64,000 nucleotides of DNA from Stenotrophomonas aracearum (GCF_031834615.1 NZ_CP115543.1:1499001-1563000); one strand, 5' to 3'; shown: positions 44,968 to 56,867, numbered from the stretch's first letter. Made by a program: numbers and translations. The notes: generated by a model not told the origin, from the sequence alone.

Positions 44968-45969
44968 ATGCAATTGTCGATTCTCGATCTGGCCCCGGTC
45001 TGCGAAGGCAGCGACACCACCGGCGCCTTCGCCAACATGCTCGACCTGGCCCAGCACGCCGAAGGCTGGGGCTACCACCGCTACTGGCTGGCTGAACACC
45101 ACAACATGCCCGGTATCGCCAGCGCTGCCACGGCGGTGCTGATCGGGCACGTGGCCGGCGGCACCCAGCGGATCCGGGTCGGCGCCGGCGGCATCATGCT
45201 GCCCAACCACTCCCCGCTGCAGGTGGCCGAGCAGTTCGGCACGCTGGCCTCGCTGTACCCGGACCGGATCGACCTCGGCCTGGGCCGCGCGCCGGGCACC
45301 GACCAGCCGACTGCACGTGCGCTGCGCCGTTATTTCGACAGCGCCGACCAGTTCCCGCAGGACGTGCGCGAACTGCTGCACTACTTCGAACCGGCCCAGC
45401 CGGGGCAGGCGGTGCGCGCGGTGCCGGGCGCGGGGATTCCGGTGCCGGTGTGGCTGCTGGGCTCGAGCCTGTTCAGTGCGCGCCTGGCCGCTGCGATGGG
45501 CCTGCCGTTCGCCTTCGCTTCCCACTTTGCGCCCGACGCAATGGATGAGGCGCTGGCGGTGTACCGCCGCGAATTCCGTCCTTCCCAGTACCTGACCGCG
45601 CCGTATGCGGTGCTGGGCCTGAACGTAGTCGCCGCCGAATCCGAAGCCGAAGCCAAGCGCCTGTTCACCACGCAGCAGCAGAGCTTCGTCAACCTGCGGC
45701 GCGGCAAGCCTGGCCTGATCCCGCCGCCGATCGACGACATCGAGGCGTTCTGGCAGCCGCACGAAAAGCTGGGCGTGCAGAACGCGCTGGCGTGTGCCGT
45801 TGTGGGCGACCTGCGCCAGGTCAGCGAAGGCATGGCCGCGTTTGCCGCGCGGCACAAGCCGGACGAACTGCTGCTCACCGCCAACATCTACGACCACGGG
45901 GCGCGCAAGCGTTCGTTCGGGTTGGCTATGCAGGCGTGGCAGTCCGCGCAGCGCACCGCCACGCTGTGA
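44968..45969 (+). CDS. LLM-class flavin-dependent oxidoreductase
   Basis: A 333-residue luciferase-like monooxygenase of the YhbW/alkanal type. It has [73 protein letters not shown] and [20 protein letters not shown], all family blocks. The FMN substrate range cannot be told from sequence. The frame is open from a GTG at 44941, but the ATG at 44968 gives the family start. The gene is alone, followed by the PNPOx-like gene after 86 bp. Confidence 0.92.
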   Translation: MQLSILDLAPVCEGSDTTGAFANMLDLAQHAEGWGYHRYWLAEHHNMPGIASAATAVLIGHVAGGTQRIRVGAGGIMLPNHSPLQVAEQFGTLASLYPDRIDLGLGRAPGTDQPTARALRRYFDSADQFPQDVRELLHYFEPAQPGQAVRAVPGAGIPVPVWLLGSSLFSARLAAAMGLPFAFASHFAPDAMDEALAVYRREFRPSQYLTAPYAVLGLNVVAAESEAEAKRLFTTQQQSFVNLRRGKPGLIPPPIDDIEAFWQPHEKLGVQNALACAVVGDLRQVSEGMAAFAARHKPDELLLTANIYDHGARKRSFGLAMQAWQSAQRTATL

Positions 45970-46028
45970 CCTGCGAAGGCGACGTGACCAATCGGTTCAC
46001 GTCGCCATTCCGGCATTTCCGGTGAGAT

Positions 46029-46052
46029 GAAGCTCCCAAATGCAGGAGCTTC
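46029..46052 (+). promoter_or_regulatory. hairpin covering the ribosome binding site of the PNPOx-like gene
   Basis: GAAGCTCC (46029-46036) and GGAGCTTC (46045-46052) form a perfect 8-bp stem. The Shine-Dalgarno AGGAG (46044-46048) lies in the right arm and the ATG starts at 46056, so the fold would hide it. Confidence 0.6.
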
Positions 46053-46055
46053 ACC

Positions 46056-46562
46056 ATGGCCGAGCACGATCGCCAGCAGCACATCAAACAACTGGCCGAA
46101 CTGATCCGCGGCGTGGACATCGCCATGTTCACCACCACCGGCGTCGACGGCCGGCTCTACAGCCGTCCGCTGGGCACCCAGGAAGTCGAGTTCGATGGCG
46201 ACCTGTGGTTCGCCACCGCCGCCGACAGCCCCAAGGTGGCCGAGATCGCGCTCAATCCGCGGGTCAACGTGGCCTACGCCTCGCAGTCGAAGAACACCTA
46301 TGTGTCGGTCGCCGGCATCGCGCGCGTGGTCGACGATCGTGCCAAGGTCGAGGAACTGTGGTCGCCGCCGATGAAGCTGTTCTTCCCGGGTGGCAAGGAC
46401 GATCCGAACCTGCGCCTGATCCACGTCAGCGCCGAGTCGGCCGAATACTGGGACGGCCCGGGCACGCTGCTGGGCAAGGCGCTGAGTTTCGTGTTGTCGG
46501 CAGTGACCGACGAGCCGGGCGCGTTGTCGGACAACGGCGTAGTATCAGGGTCATACCGGTAG
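46056..46562 (+). CDS. pyridoxamine 5'-phosphate oxidase-like (general stress) protein
   Basis: A 168-residue split-barrel flavin-binding protein. It shows VDIAMFTTTGVDGRLYSRPLGTQEVEFDGDLWFATAADSPKVAEI, VNVAYASQSKNTYVSVAGIARVV and ESAEYWDGPGTL, a pattern of the general-stress PNPOx-like family (FMN or F420 type). The exact substrate is unknown. A hairpin holds the ribosome binding site. The TAG stop is provided by the GTAG head of a SMAG-like repeat. Confidence 0.88.
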   Translation: MAEHDRQQHIKQLAELIRGVDIAMFTTTGVDGRLYSRPLGTQEVEFDGDLWFATAADSPKVAEIALNPRVNVAYASQSKNTYVSVAGIARVVDDRAKVEELWSPPMKLFFPGGKDDPNLRLIHVSAESAEYWDGPGTLLGKALSFVLSAVTDEPGALSDNGVVSGSYR

Positions 46563-46618
46563 CGCCGGCCGTTGGCCGGCCCAGGCGGTCCGTGGGCCGG
46601 CCAACGGCCGGCGCTACC
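46560..46618. repeat. SMAG-like GTAG repeat pair (inverted dimer)
   Basis: The left copy begins GTAGCGCCGGCCGTTGGCC and the right copy is its reverse complement ending in GGCGCTAC, with about 10 bp between. It fills the whole gap between the convergent PNPOx-like and ExoD genes and could serve as a two-way stop. Confidence 0.85.
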
Positions 46619-46621
46619 GTG

Positions 46622-47281
46622 TCAGAACCACTTCTGAAACAACTCCGTCAGGTACTGCACCAGCTGCCCCGAGCTGAAGCTGAAGAACAGCACCGCTGCG
46701 ATCGCGCCGATCCAGTTTACCAGCATCAGCGTGCCGTCCCGTTCCAGCAGCGCCAGCGAGAACAGCAGCAGCTGGAATCCGAACAGATAGTTGGTGAACG
46801 GGATCGGCAACGACAGCAGCACGCCGGTCAGGATCAGCAGCAGCCCGGTGAATGCATGCGCCGGCAACGGCACCAGGAACCACGAACGCCGCGGCTTCAA
46901 CATGCGGTCCAGGCGCCGCAGTGGCCCGTCGATCCGGGCCAGGAACCGGTGCATGGTGCCGCGCCGCGGCCCGCGGTTGGCGATGAAGGCCGGCAGCCAG
47001 GGACGTCGCATCCCGCACAGCATCTGCGCGCCGATCAGGATCACCAGCGGTCCACTGACCGCGCCGCCGATGCCCGGAATCGGGATGAACGACGGCAGGA
47101 TCGCCACGAACAGGAAGACCCCGAACGCGCTCTGCTGCAGGCCCTGCAGGATCTGGCCAAGGCGCAGGCGCTCGTCCGGATCGCCATGGTCGAACATCGC
47201 CAGAAGGGTGCGGATGCCCTCGTTCTGGTACTCGGGCCGGCGCTGGTCCGGCCCCGACGGCGGATCAGCCGGTGAGTTCAT
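46622..47281 (-). CDS. ExoD family membrane protein
   Basis: A 219-residue protein like ExoD, first linked to exopolysaccharide production in rhizobia. It has GEGIRTLLAMFDHG-like start (NEGIRTLL), GILLFVAILPSFIPIPGIGG-like block (VFLFVAILPSFIPIPGIGG), GPLVILIGAQMLCGMRRPWLP, and C-terminal helices LLLILTGVLLSLPIPFTNYLFGFQ and IGAIAAVLFFSF. The real function is unknown. It overlaps the stop of the CNNM gene by 17 bp and is downstream of it in the same transcript. Confidence 0.88.
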   Translation of the reverse strand: MNSPADPPSGPDQRRPEYQNEGIRTLLAMFDHGDPDERLRLGQILQGLQQSAFGVFLFVAILPSFIPIPGIGGAVSGPLVILIGAQMLCGMRRPWLPAFIANRGPRRGTMHRFLARIDGPLRRLDRMLKPRRSWFLVPLPAHAFTGLLLILTGVLLSLPIPFTNYLFGFQLLLFSLALLERDGTLMLVNWIGAIAAVLFFSFSSGQLVQYLTELFQKWF

Positions 47282-48578
47282 CGCTCTCCTCTTCGGCCAG
47301 TGCGCGCATCAGCAGCTTGTCCACGCGCGCGCCGTCCAGGTCGACGATCTCGATGCGCCAGCCGGCCCAGTCGAAGTACTCGCCCGCATGCGGAATGCGG
47401 CCGAAGTAGTGGATGCACATGCCGGCCAGCGTGTAGTAGTCGCCGTCCTCGGCATCGGGCAGTTCGGCATTGCCCATCAGTTCGCGCAGGTCTTCGATCG
47501 ACAGCGAGCCGTCCACCAGCAGCGAGCCGTCCTCGCGGGTGACCACCAGGGCGTCCTCGTCGACGTTCTCCACCGACTGCATGCGGCCGACCACCGCGCC
47601 CATCAGGTCGCTGATGGTGACCAGGCCCTGGATCTCGCCGTATTCGTCCACCACCAGCGCCATCGACTGCTGCTCTTCGCGGAAGATTTCCAGCAGCTTC
47701 ATCGCATGGGTGGATTCGGAGACGTACAGCGGCTCGCGCAGCTGCTGGAACAGGGAGTGCTCGTCGCGCACCAGGCGGGTGACCAGGCTCTTCACTTCGA
47801 GCACGCCGACGATGTCCTGGTCGTTGCCGCGGTACACCGGATAGCGCGAGAACTCATGCTCGCGCATCGCCGCCAGGTTCTTCTCGGCGTCGGCCTGGGT
47901 GTCCAGCCAGGCGATGCGGTTGCGCGGGGTCATCAGGCTGTCGGCGGTGCGGTCGCCCAGGCGCATCACGCGGTTCATCATGTCGCGCTCGTGCGCGTCG
48001 ATCACGCCGGCCTCGTGGCTTTCGGCCACCAGCATGCGGATCTCTTCTTCAGTCACGCTGGCCGCTTCGTCGCTGCCCAGGCCGAGCAGGCGCAGGACCA
48101 GGCGGGTGGTCTTGGACAGCAGCCAGACGAACGGGAAGGCCAGCTTGGCCAGCCAGCTCATCGGCAGGGCCACCAGGCCGGCGATGTCCTCCGAACGGGT
48201 CAGGGCCAGGCGCTTGGGCACCAGTTCGCCGAAGATCAGGGTGACGAAGGTGATCAGCGTGACCGCCAGGCCCTTGCCGACCAGTTCGGCATGGCCGAAG
48301 CCGGGCATCAGGCCCTTGATCCAGCTGGCGATGGCCTCGCCGATGGCGTCACCGCCGAGCAGGCCGGTCAGCACGCCGATCACGGTGATGCCGATCTGGA
48401 CGGTGGAAAGGAAGCTTTCGGGCTTCTCGGACAGCTCCAGGGCCTTCGCGGCACGCTTGGAGGAGCCGGCCATCTGCTTCAGGCGGCTCTTGCGCGAGGT
48501 CATGACCGACATCTCGGACATGGCGAAGAACCCGTTGAGCAGGATCAGGGCGAAAACAAGCAGGATCAGTTCAAACAC
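47265..48578 (-). CDS. CNNM/CorC-family membrane protein with CBS pair
   Basis: A 437-residue protein of the HlyC/CorC (CNNM) class, linked to magnesium or cobalt transport. The N-terminal DUF21 membrane domain holds about four helices (MFELILLVFALILLNGFFAMSEMSVM, STVQIGITVIGVLTGLLGG, TLITFVTLIFGELVPKRLAL). Two CBS domains follow (MTPRNRIAWLDT and PLYVSESTHAMKLLEIFREEQQSMALVVDEYGEIQGLVTISDLMGAVVG), then a CorC_HlyC domain (DYYTLAGMCIHYFGRIPHAGE). GELVPK is the class hallmark. ExoD follows in the same transcript. Confidence 0.93.
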   Translation of the reverse strand: MFELILLVFALILLNGFFAMSEMSVMTSRKSRLKQMAGSSKRAAKALELSEKPESFLSTVQIGITVIGVLTGLLGGDAIGEAIASWIKGLMPGFGHAELVGKGLAVTLITFVTLIFGELVPKRLALTRSEDIAGLVALPMSWLAKLAFPFVWLLSKTTRLVLRLLGLGSDEAASVTEEEIRMLVAESHEAGVIDAHERDMMNRVMRLGDRTADSLMTPRNRIAWLDTQADAEKNLAAMREHEFSRYPVYRGNDQDIVGVLEVKSLVTRLVRDEHSLFQQLREPLYVSESTHAMKLLEIFREEQQSMALVVDEYGEIQGLVTISDLMGAVVGRMQSVENVDEDALVVTREDGSLLVDGSLSIEDLRELMGNAELPDAEDGDYYTLAGMCIHYFGRIPHAGEYFDWAGWRIEIVDLDGARVDKLLMRALAEEESDELTG

Positions 48579-48859
48579 GGGCGTCGTCCCCGGTTGGTGG
48601 CAGGGAGGGCGTGTTCAAGCGGCGGCGGCTACCGGGCCAGGTCAGGCCTGGCCGGCGCGGCGGGGGGTAAGGGTCGTCGTCCATAGAGTGCACCCGAAGG
48701 TGCCCGCGCATCTTAACAAAAGCCGGGGGGAGGGAAGCAAACAGGGTCGTTCAGGGAGCCCGGAGACGGTGTGAAGACGACGGGAGTACCCAGTTTGGAC
48801 ATCAAACCGTCATAATTCCGCCCGGTGCCGTCCTTCCTCGACGGCGAATAGGTTTCTCA

Positions 48860-49486
48860 ATGTTCTCTCTGCAGACCATTTTCGGCTCCGGCAAACAGTT
48901 CTACACCCTGCTGGACGAGGCTGCCCAGGCCGCCCACGACAGCGCCAAGGCGCTGCATTCGATGCTGCGCGAAGCGGACCGCCAGCCGGCGCTGGACGCG
49001 TTCAAGCTGGCGCGCCTGCGCGAGCGCGCGGCGTCGGACAAGATCAGCCAGGCGCTGGTGGACAGCTTCATGACCCCGATCGAGCGCGAGGACATCGAAG
49101 CGCTGGGGTCGGCGCTGTACAAGATTCCCAAGCAGGTCGAGAAGTTCGCCGACCGCTACTCGCTGGCGACCAAGCACCTGGAGCACATCGACTTCGCGCC
49201 GCGCGCGGCGATGCTGGAGCAGGCGGCCAGCGTGGTGGTGGAGATGGTCAGCGACCTGCGCCACATGAACCTGGACCGGATGACGGCGCTCAACGAGAAG
49301 CTGCGCGCGCTGGAGAACGAAGCGGACCGGCTGATGCTGGAGCTGTACCGCGACATCTATTCCGGTCGCCTGGACAACCTGCAGATGTTCCTGCTCAAGG
49401 AGTTCTTCGAGATCCTGGAAAAGGCCATCGACCGCTGCCGCGAGGCGGGCGTGGTGGCGTACCAGATCGTGCTGAAGAACAGCTGA
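48860..49486 (+). CDS. DUF47 PhoU-like phosphate transport accessory protein
   Basis: A 208-residue all-helical protein of the DUF47 (TIGR00153) family, related to PhoU. The start MFSLQTIFGSGKQFYTLLDEAAQAAHDSAKAL and the blocks SFMTPIEREDIEALGSALYKIPKQVEKFADR, and LENEADRLMLELYRDIYSG are the family pattern, in which Asp and Glu residues bind metal. It lies 13 bp before the Pit phosphate permease and is thought to gate it. No consensus Pho box is visible ahead. Confidence 0.93.
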   Translation: MFSLQTIFGSGKQFYTLLDEAAQAAHDSAKALHSMLREADRQPALDAFKLARLRERAASDKISQALVDSFMTPIEREDIEALGSALYKIPKQVEKFADRYSLATKHLEHIDFAPRAAMLEQAASVVVEMVSDLRHMNLDRMTALNEKLRALENEADRLMLELYRDIYSGRLDNLQMFLLKEFFEILEKAIDRCREAGVVAYQIVLKNS

Positions 49487-49499
49487 CGGACGCCACAGC

Positions 49500-50621
49500 A
49501 TGCTGACCCTCGTTCTGGTGGTGATCCTGGCCGCGCTCGTCTTCGAGTTCATCAACGGCTTCCACGACACCGCCAACTCCATCGCCACGGTAGTGGCGAC
49601 CAAGGTGCTCTCGCCCGGCTGGGCGGTGATGCTGGCCGCTTTCATGAACCTCATCGGCGCGCTCACCGGCACGGCGGTGGCACTGACCATCGCGTCGGGC
49701 CTGATCAACACCAACGTGGTCGACGTGACGCCGCAGGTGATCCTGTGCGCGCTGCTGGGCGGCATCATCTGGAACCTGATCACGTGGTGGAAGGGACTGC
49801 CGTCCTCGTCCTCGCACGCCTTGATCGGTGGCCTGTGCGGTGCGGGCCTGGCAGCGGCGCACAACAACTGGGACGCGCTGATCTGGTCCGAGCGGATCGG
49901 CACGTGGGCACAGAACAAGGGCCTGCTGTGGAAGGTGTTCCTGCCGATGATCACCTCGCCGATCGCGGGCTTCCTGCTCGGCATCCTGGTGATGCTGCTG
50001 CTGTGGGCGATCATCGCGGGCATGGCCAAAGCCGGTGGCTGGCTGGGCCGGATGGCACGGCCGCGCATCGTCAATGCGTTTTTCGGCAAGGCGCAGATCG
50101 TGTCGGCGGCCTACATGGGCTTCGCGCACGGCCACAACGATGCGCAGAAGACGATGGGCATCATCGCGATGACGCTGATCGGCGCGGAAGCGACCGGTGC
50201 GTTGAACGACCTGCCGTCGTGGCTGGCGTTCATGCACCCGGACGCGCACGCGGGCGAGGGAATCGCGATGTGGATCGTGCTGACCTGTGCGGTGGTGATG
50301 GCGGCCGGTACGGCGTCGGGCGGCTGGAAGATCATCAAGACGCTGGGCCACAAGATGGTCAAGCTGCATCCGATCCACGGTTTCGCGGCGGAAACCAGCT
50401 CGGCGACGATCCTGACCCTGGCCGCGCACTTCGGCATGCCGGTCTCGACCACGCACAGCATCTCCACCGCGATCATGGGCGTGGGTTACGCCAAGAACCC
50501 GCGCTCGCTGCGGTTCGGCGTGATCGAGCGCATCGTCTGGGCCTGGATCCTCACCATCCCGGCCGCCGGCGGCTGCGCCTACCTGATCCTCAAGCTGTTC
50601 GAGCTGTTCGGCTGGGCCTGA
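49500..50621 (+). CDS. pit: low-affinity inorganic phosphate transporter (Pit family)
   Basis: A 373-residue inner-membrane phosphate permease. It has two inverted PHO4 repeats: FEFINGFHDTANSIATVVATKVLSPGWAVMLAAFMNLIGALTG at the start and FGKAQIVSAAYMGFAHGHNDAQKTMGIIA near residue 185, each with the GxHDxxN signature (GFHDTAN, AHGHNDAQ). PSSSSHALIGGLCGAG and PVSTTHSISTAIMGVG are the paired substrate loops. It is cotranscribed with the DUF47 gene. Confidence 0.95.
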   Translation: MLTLVLVVILAALVFEFINGFHDTANSIATVVATKVLSPGWAVMLAAFMNLIGALTGTAVALTIASGLINTNVVDVTPQVILCALLGGIIWNLITWWKGLPSSSSHALIGGLCGAGLAAAHNNWDALIWSERIGTWAQNKGLLWKVFLPMITSPIAGFLLGILVMLLLWAIIAGMAKAGGWLGRMARPRIVNAFFGKAQIVSAAYMGFAHGHNDAQKTMGIIAMTLIGAEATGALNDLPSWLAFMHPDAHAGEGIAMWIVLTCAVVMAAGTASGGWKIIKTLGHKMVKLHPIHGFAAETSSATILTLAAHFGMPVSTTHSISTAIMGVGYAKNPRSLRFGVIERIVWAWILTIPAAGGCAYLILKLFELFGWA

Positions 50622-50638
50622 TCGGTCTGGTCTAAGCC

Positions 50639-50670
50639 ACAAAAAACCCGGCTCCGGCCGGGTTTTTTGT
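50639..50670 (+). terminator. bidirectional-looking terminator of pit
   Basis: AAAAAACCCGG and CCGGGTTTTTT pair perfectly around a short CTCCGG loop. Runs of A and T on both sides allow use on either strand. Confidence 0.9.
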
Positions 50671-50679
50671 GTTCGACCC

Positions 50680-51187
50680 GGTAGTGCCGTCCGCCGGCCG
50701 GCTCCCCGGATTGCATGAGATCCGGTAGAGCCGGGCTCTGCCCGGCTCGCTGTTGGATTATGGCGAACAGCTGCAGGCTGCGAGGTTCGCCTGGTCAGGG
50801 CCGTCGGGTGCGGGTTTGTGGGGGACGCTGCAAGTACGTCCATGTAAGCTCATCGCCGCATCTATGCGGCTCGTGCCCCCTCAAACCCACCCCCGCCGAC
50901 CCTCCGATAGTGTGTCGCGGGCCATGGGGAAAGCCAGTGCCGACCGTTGGTCGACACGTCGGCCAACGGCCGGCGCCCGCGTTTCCCGTGGCCACCGGCC
51001 AACTGTCAAAGGGTCGCCCGGGGTCGGTTTGCGGGGGACTCGGCGCCATGGATGGCGTCCGCGTAGCCCCCATGGATGGGTTTACGGCGACCCCGCAAAC
51101 CGGCACCGGGCGGCCCAAGCCAGGGACACGGTGCGCCTGCGGCTGTTCGCCTGAATCCAACAGCAGCCGGGCAGAGCCCGGCTCTAC
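50680..51187. repeat. compound palindromic repeat island between pit and parE
   Basis: No gene is supported in this 627-bp gap. Two forward GTAG-headed SMAG-like units (about 50681-50706 and 50724-50746) and one reverse unit (about 51163-51186) bracket it. The second and third are inverted copies, and the next 30 bp (GCTGTTGGATTATGGCGAAC and its inverse) also match. Inside lie two facing copies of another repeat (50812-50888 and 51026-51101), each bounded by GGTTTG/CAAACC arms with a C/G-rich border and a CCATGGATGG-type inner dyad, and a central dyad (50920-50993) with a SMAG-like core (CCGTTGG/CCAACGG). Confidence 0.75.
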
Positions 51188-51217
51188 GGATCGACTGCAA
51201 TCCATCGCACCCAACAA

Positions 51218-51245
51218 AAAACCCGCCGAAGCGGGTTTTCCGTAT
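51218..51245 (-). terminator. terminator of parE
   Basis: AAAACCCGC and GCGGGTTTT pair around CGAA, with A and T runs on both sides. It follows the parE stop directly on the minus strand. Confidence 0.88.
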
Positions 51246-51248
51246 TCC

Positions 51249-53138
51249 TCAGACTTCCAGCGAAGCCAGGTCGCCCTTGTTCTCCAGCCACTGCTTGCGG
51301 TCGCTGGCGCGCTTCTTGGCCAGCAGCATGTCCATCAGCGCGCTGGTCTGCTCGCCGTCGTCGATGGTCAGCTGCACCAGACGGCGCGTATCCGGGTGGA
51401 TCGTGGACTCGCGCAGCTGCTGCGGGTTCATTTCGCCCAGGCCCTTGAAGCGCGTCACGCTGACCTGGCCCTTGATCTTCTCGCGCTCGATCTTGTCCAG
51501 CAGCGACCGCTTTTCTTCCTCGTCCAGCGCGTAGAACACCTGCTTGCCCACGTCCACGCGGAACAGCGGCGGCATCGCCACGAACACGTGGCCCGCGTCC
51601 ACCAGCGCCGGGAAGTGCTTCAGGAACAGCGCCGTCAGCAGCGTCGCAATGTGCAACCCGTCCGAGTCCGCGTCCGCCAGGATCACCACCTTGCCGTAAC
51701 GCAGCCCGGTGATGTCCTCCTTGCCCGGATCGCAGCCGATCGCGATCGCCAGGTTGTGCACTTCCTCCGACGCCAGCACGCTGCCCGACGACACCTCCCA
51801 CGTGTTCAGGATCTTGCCGCGCAGCGGCATGATCGCCTGGAAGTCCTTGTCGCGCGCCTGCTTGGCACTACCGCCCGCCGAGTCGCCTTCCACCAGGAAC
51901 AGTTCCGTGCGCGACAGGTCCTGGCTGATGCAGTCCGCCAGCTTGCCCGGCAGGGCAGGGCCCTGCGTGACCTTCTTGCGTACCACCAGCTTCTCGGTCT
52001 TCAGGCGCGCACTGGCACGCTCGATCGCCAGCTGCGCGATCTGCTCGCCCAGCGCCACGTTCTGGTTCAGCAGCAAGCTGAAAGCGTCATGTGCCGCGCC
52101 TTCCACGAACCCCGCTGCCTGGCGCGACGACAGCCGCTCCTTGGTCTGCCCGCTGAACTGCGGGTCGGTCATCTTCAACGACAGCACGAACGAGACCCGG
52201 TCCCAGACATCTTCCGGGGCCAGCTTCACCCCGCGCGGCAACAGGTTGCGGAAGTCGCAGAACTCGCGCAGCGCCTCGGTCAGGCCCGTGCGCAGGCCGT
52301 TCGCATGCGTACCGTGCTGGGCAGTCGGAATCAGGTTCACGTAGCTTTCCTGCACCAGCTCGCCTTCCGGCAGCCACGCCACCGCCCAGTCCACCACCTC
52401 GGTGTCCTTCTTCAGCGATCCCACGAACAGGTCCGCCGGCAGCATCTCGCGCTCGCCCAGCTCCGCCTTCAGGTAATCGCTCAGGCCGTCCTCGAAATAC
52501 CAGGTGTCCTGCTCGTCGGTGGCCTCGTCGCGCAGCTTCACCGTCAGGCCCGGGCACAGCACCGCCTTGGCGCGCAGCAGGTGGCGCAGCGCCCGCAGGT
52601 TGTACTTGGGCGTATCGAAGTACTTCGGGTCGGCCCAGAAGCGCACCCGGGTACCGGTGTTCTTCTTGCCGACGCTGCCCACCACTTCCAGCGGCGTGGC
52701 ACGGTCGCCGTTGCGGAACGTGATGCGGTGCTCGCTGCCCTCACGCTTGATGTGCACTTCCACCAGCGTCGACAGCGCATTGACCACGCTCACGCCCACG
52801 CCGTGCAGGCCGCCGGAGAAGGTGTAGTTCTTGTTGCTGAACTTGCCGCCCGCATGCAGCCGGGTCAGGATCAGCTCCACGCCCGGGATCTTCTCTTCCG
52901 GGTGGATGTCCACCGGCATGCCCCGGCCGTCATCGCTGACCTCGCAGCTGCCGTCCTTGTACAGGGTGACCTCGACCGTCCGGGCATGCCCGGCCAGAGC
53001 CTCGTCCACGGCGTTGTCGATCACTTCCTGCGCCAAGTGGTTCGGGCGGGCGGTGTCGGTGTACATGCCGGGACGGCGCTTGACCGGGTCCAGGCCAGAC
53101 AGGACTTCAATATCGGCGGCGTTATAGCGGGTGTTCAT
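51249..53138 (-). CDS. parE: DNA topoisomerase IV subunit B
   Basis: ParE is the ATPase subunit of topoisomerase IV, which unlinks daughter chromosomes. The 629-residue length, without the long insert of GyrB, is typical. Motifs are RRPGMYTDT, VIDNAVDEALAGHA, VSDDGRGMPVDIHP, GGKFSNKNYTFSGGLHGVGVSVVNALS, then the TOPRIM domain with LVEGDSAGGSAKQARDKDFQAI and VVILADADSDGLHI, and the C-terminal RFKGLGEMNPQQLRESTIHP. The partner parC is not in the window. The gene is divergent from the small exported-protein gene. Confidence 0.98.
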   Translation of the reverse strand: MNTRYNAADIEVLSGLDPVKRRPGMYTDTARPNHLAQEVIDNAVDEALAGHARTVEVTLYKDGSCEVSDDGRGMPVDIHPEEKIPGVELILTRLHAGGKFSNKNYTFSGGLHGVGVSVVNALSTLVEVHIKREGSEHRITFRNGDRATPLEVVGSVGKKNTGTRVRFWADPKYFDTPKYNLRALRHLLRAKAVLCPGLTVKLRDEATDEQDTWYFEDGLSDYLKAELGEREMLPADLFVGSLKKDTEVVDWAVAWLPEGELVQESYVNLIPTAQHGTHANGLRTGLTEALREFCDFRNLLPRGVKLAPEDVWDRVSFVLSLKMTDPQFSGQTKERLSSRQAAGFVEGAAHDAFSLLLNQNVALGEQIAQLAIERASARLKTEKLVVRKKVTQGPALPGKLADCISQDLSRTELFLVEGDSAGGSAKQARDKDFQAIMPLRGKILNTWEVSSGSVLASEEVHNLAIAIGCDPGKEDITGLRYGKVVILADADSDGLHIATLLTALFLKHFPALVDAGHVFVAMPPLFRVDVGKQVFYALDEEEKRSLLDKIEREKIKGQVSVTRFKGLGEMNPQQLRESTIHPDTRRLVQLTIDDGEQTSALMDMLLAKKRASDRKQWLENKGDLASLEV

Positions 53139-53277
53139 CGGTCTTCAGATTGCGCAAAGCGACGGCGAAGTTTGCGGTCTGGGCGGCTTTTTTGCACGCC
53201 ACACGTTCAGGGGGCGGCCGAATACCCCGCGATAGAATGGCCACGTACCACCCCAGCCATAGCGAGGAGACCTCCCC

Positions 53278-53520
53278 ATGAAGAAGTTCCTGACCATCGT
53301 CGCCATTGCCGCCGCCGTCGTGGCCGTGCCGCTGGCCATGGCCCAGAACGCCGGACAGGGCCAGTCCACCGCGCAGCAGGGCGACCAGGCCGAGGCCAAG
53401 GCCCAGTCCGAAGCCGACGCCAAGGCCAAGCGCCGTGCCGCTGCCACCGCCGAAATGAAGGCCAAGGGCCAGCAGGCACCGCAGCAGGAAGAGGAAGAAG
53501 AGGCCAAGAAGAAGCGCTGA
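53278..53520 (+). CDS. small exported Ala/Lys/Glu-rich protein
   Basis: An 80-residue protein with a clear signal peptide (MKKFLTIVAIAAAVVAVPLAMA, cut before QNAG). The mature 58 residues are nearly all Gln, Ala, Lys, Glu and Arg, with a highly acidic run then basic end (QEEEEEEAKKKR-like). It looks like a disordered or helical periplasmic polyelectrolyte. GAGGAGA is a strong ribosome binding site. A TAGAAT at 53233-53238 may be its -10. I do not recognise a family. A terminator follows, so it is probably monocistronic. Confidence 0.72.
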   Translation: MKKFLTIVAIAAAVVAVPLAMAQNAGQGQSTAQQGDQAEAKAQSEADAKAKRRAAATAEMKAKGQQAPQQEEEEEAKKKR

Positions 53521-53539
53521 ACCCGCTTCCTGGCCTCCC

Positions 53540-53566
53540 AGACGCCCCGGCTTGCCGGGGCGTCTT
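53540..53566 (+). terminator. terminator of the small exported-protein gene
   Basis: AGACGCCCCGG and CCGGGGCGTCT form an 11-bp stem around CTTG, followed by TCGTT. Confidence 0.8.
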
Positions 53567-53578
53567 CGTTCCTGCCCC

Positions 53579-53607
53579 TTGGGCTTGGGCGCTTCACTCT
53601 GTAAACT
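53579..53607 (+). promoter_or_regulatory. candidate promoter of the pyrG transcript
   Basis: TTGGGC (53579-53584) and TAAACT (53602-53607) are 17 bp apart. The start would fall near 53612-53614 in a pyrimidine-rich GCTTTCC stretch, about 240 bp before pyrG but only about 15 bp before a GTG-started ORF. Confidence 0.55.
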
Positions 53608-53628
53608 ATCGCTTTCCGGGAGCAGTAC

Positions 53629-56862
<3,234 letters not shown>

Positions 56863-56867
56863 CCCGC

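Noticed and set aside
48780..48859. Pho box before the DUF47-pit operon
   Set aside because: GTCATAATTCC resembles half a Pho box, but there is no second direct repeat at 11-bp spacing.
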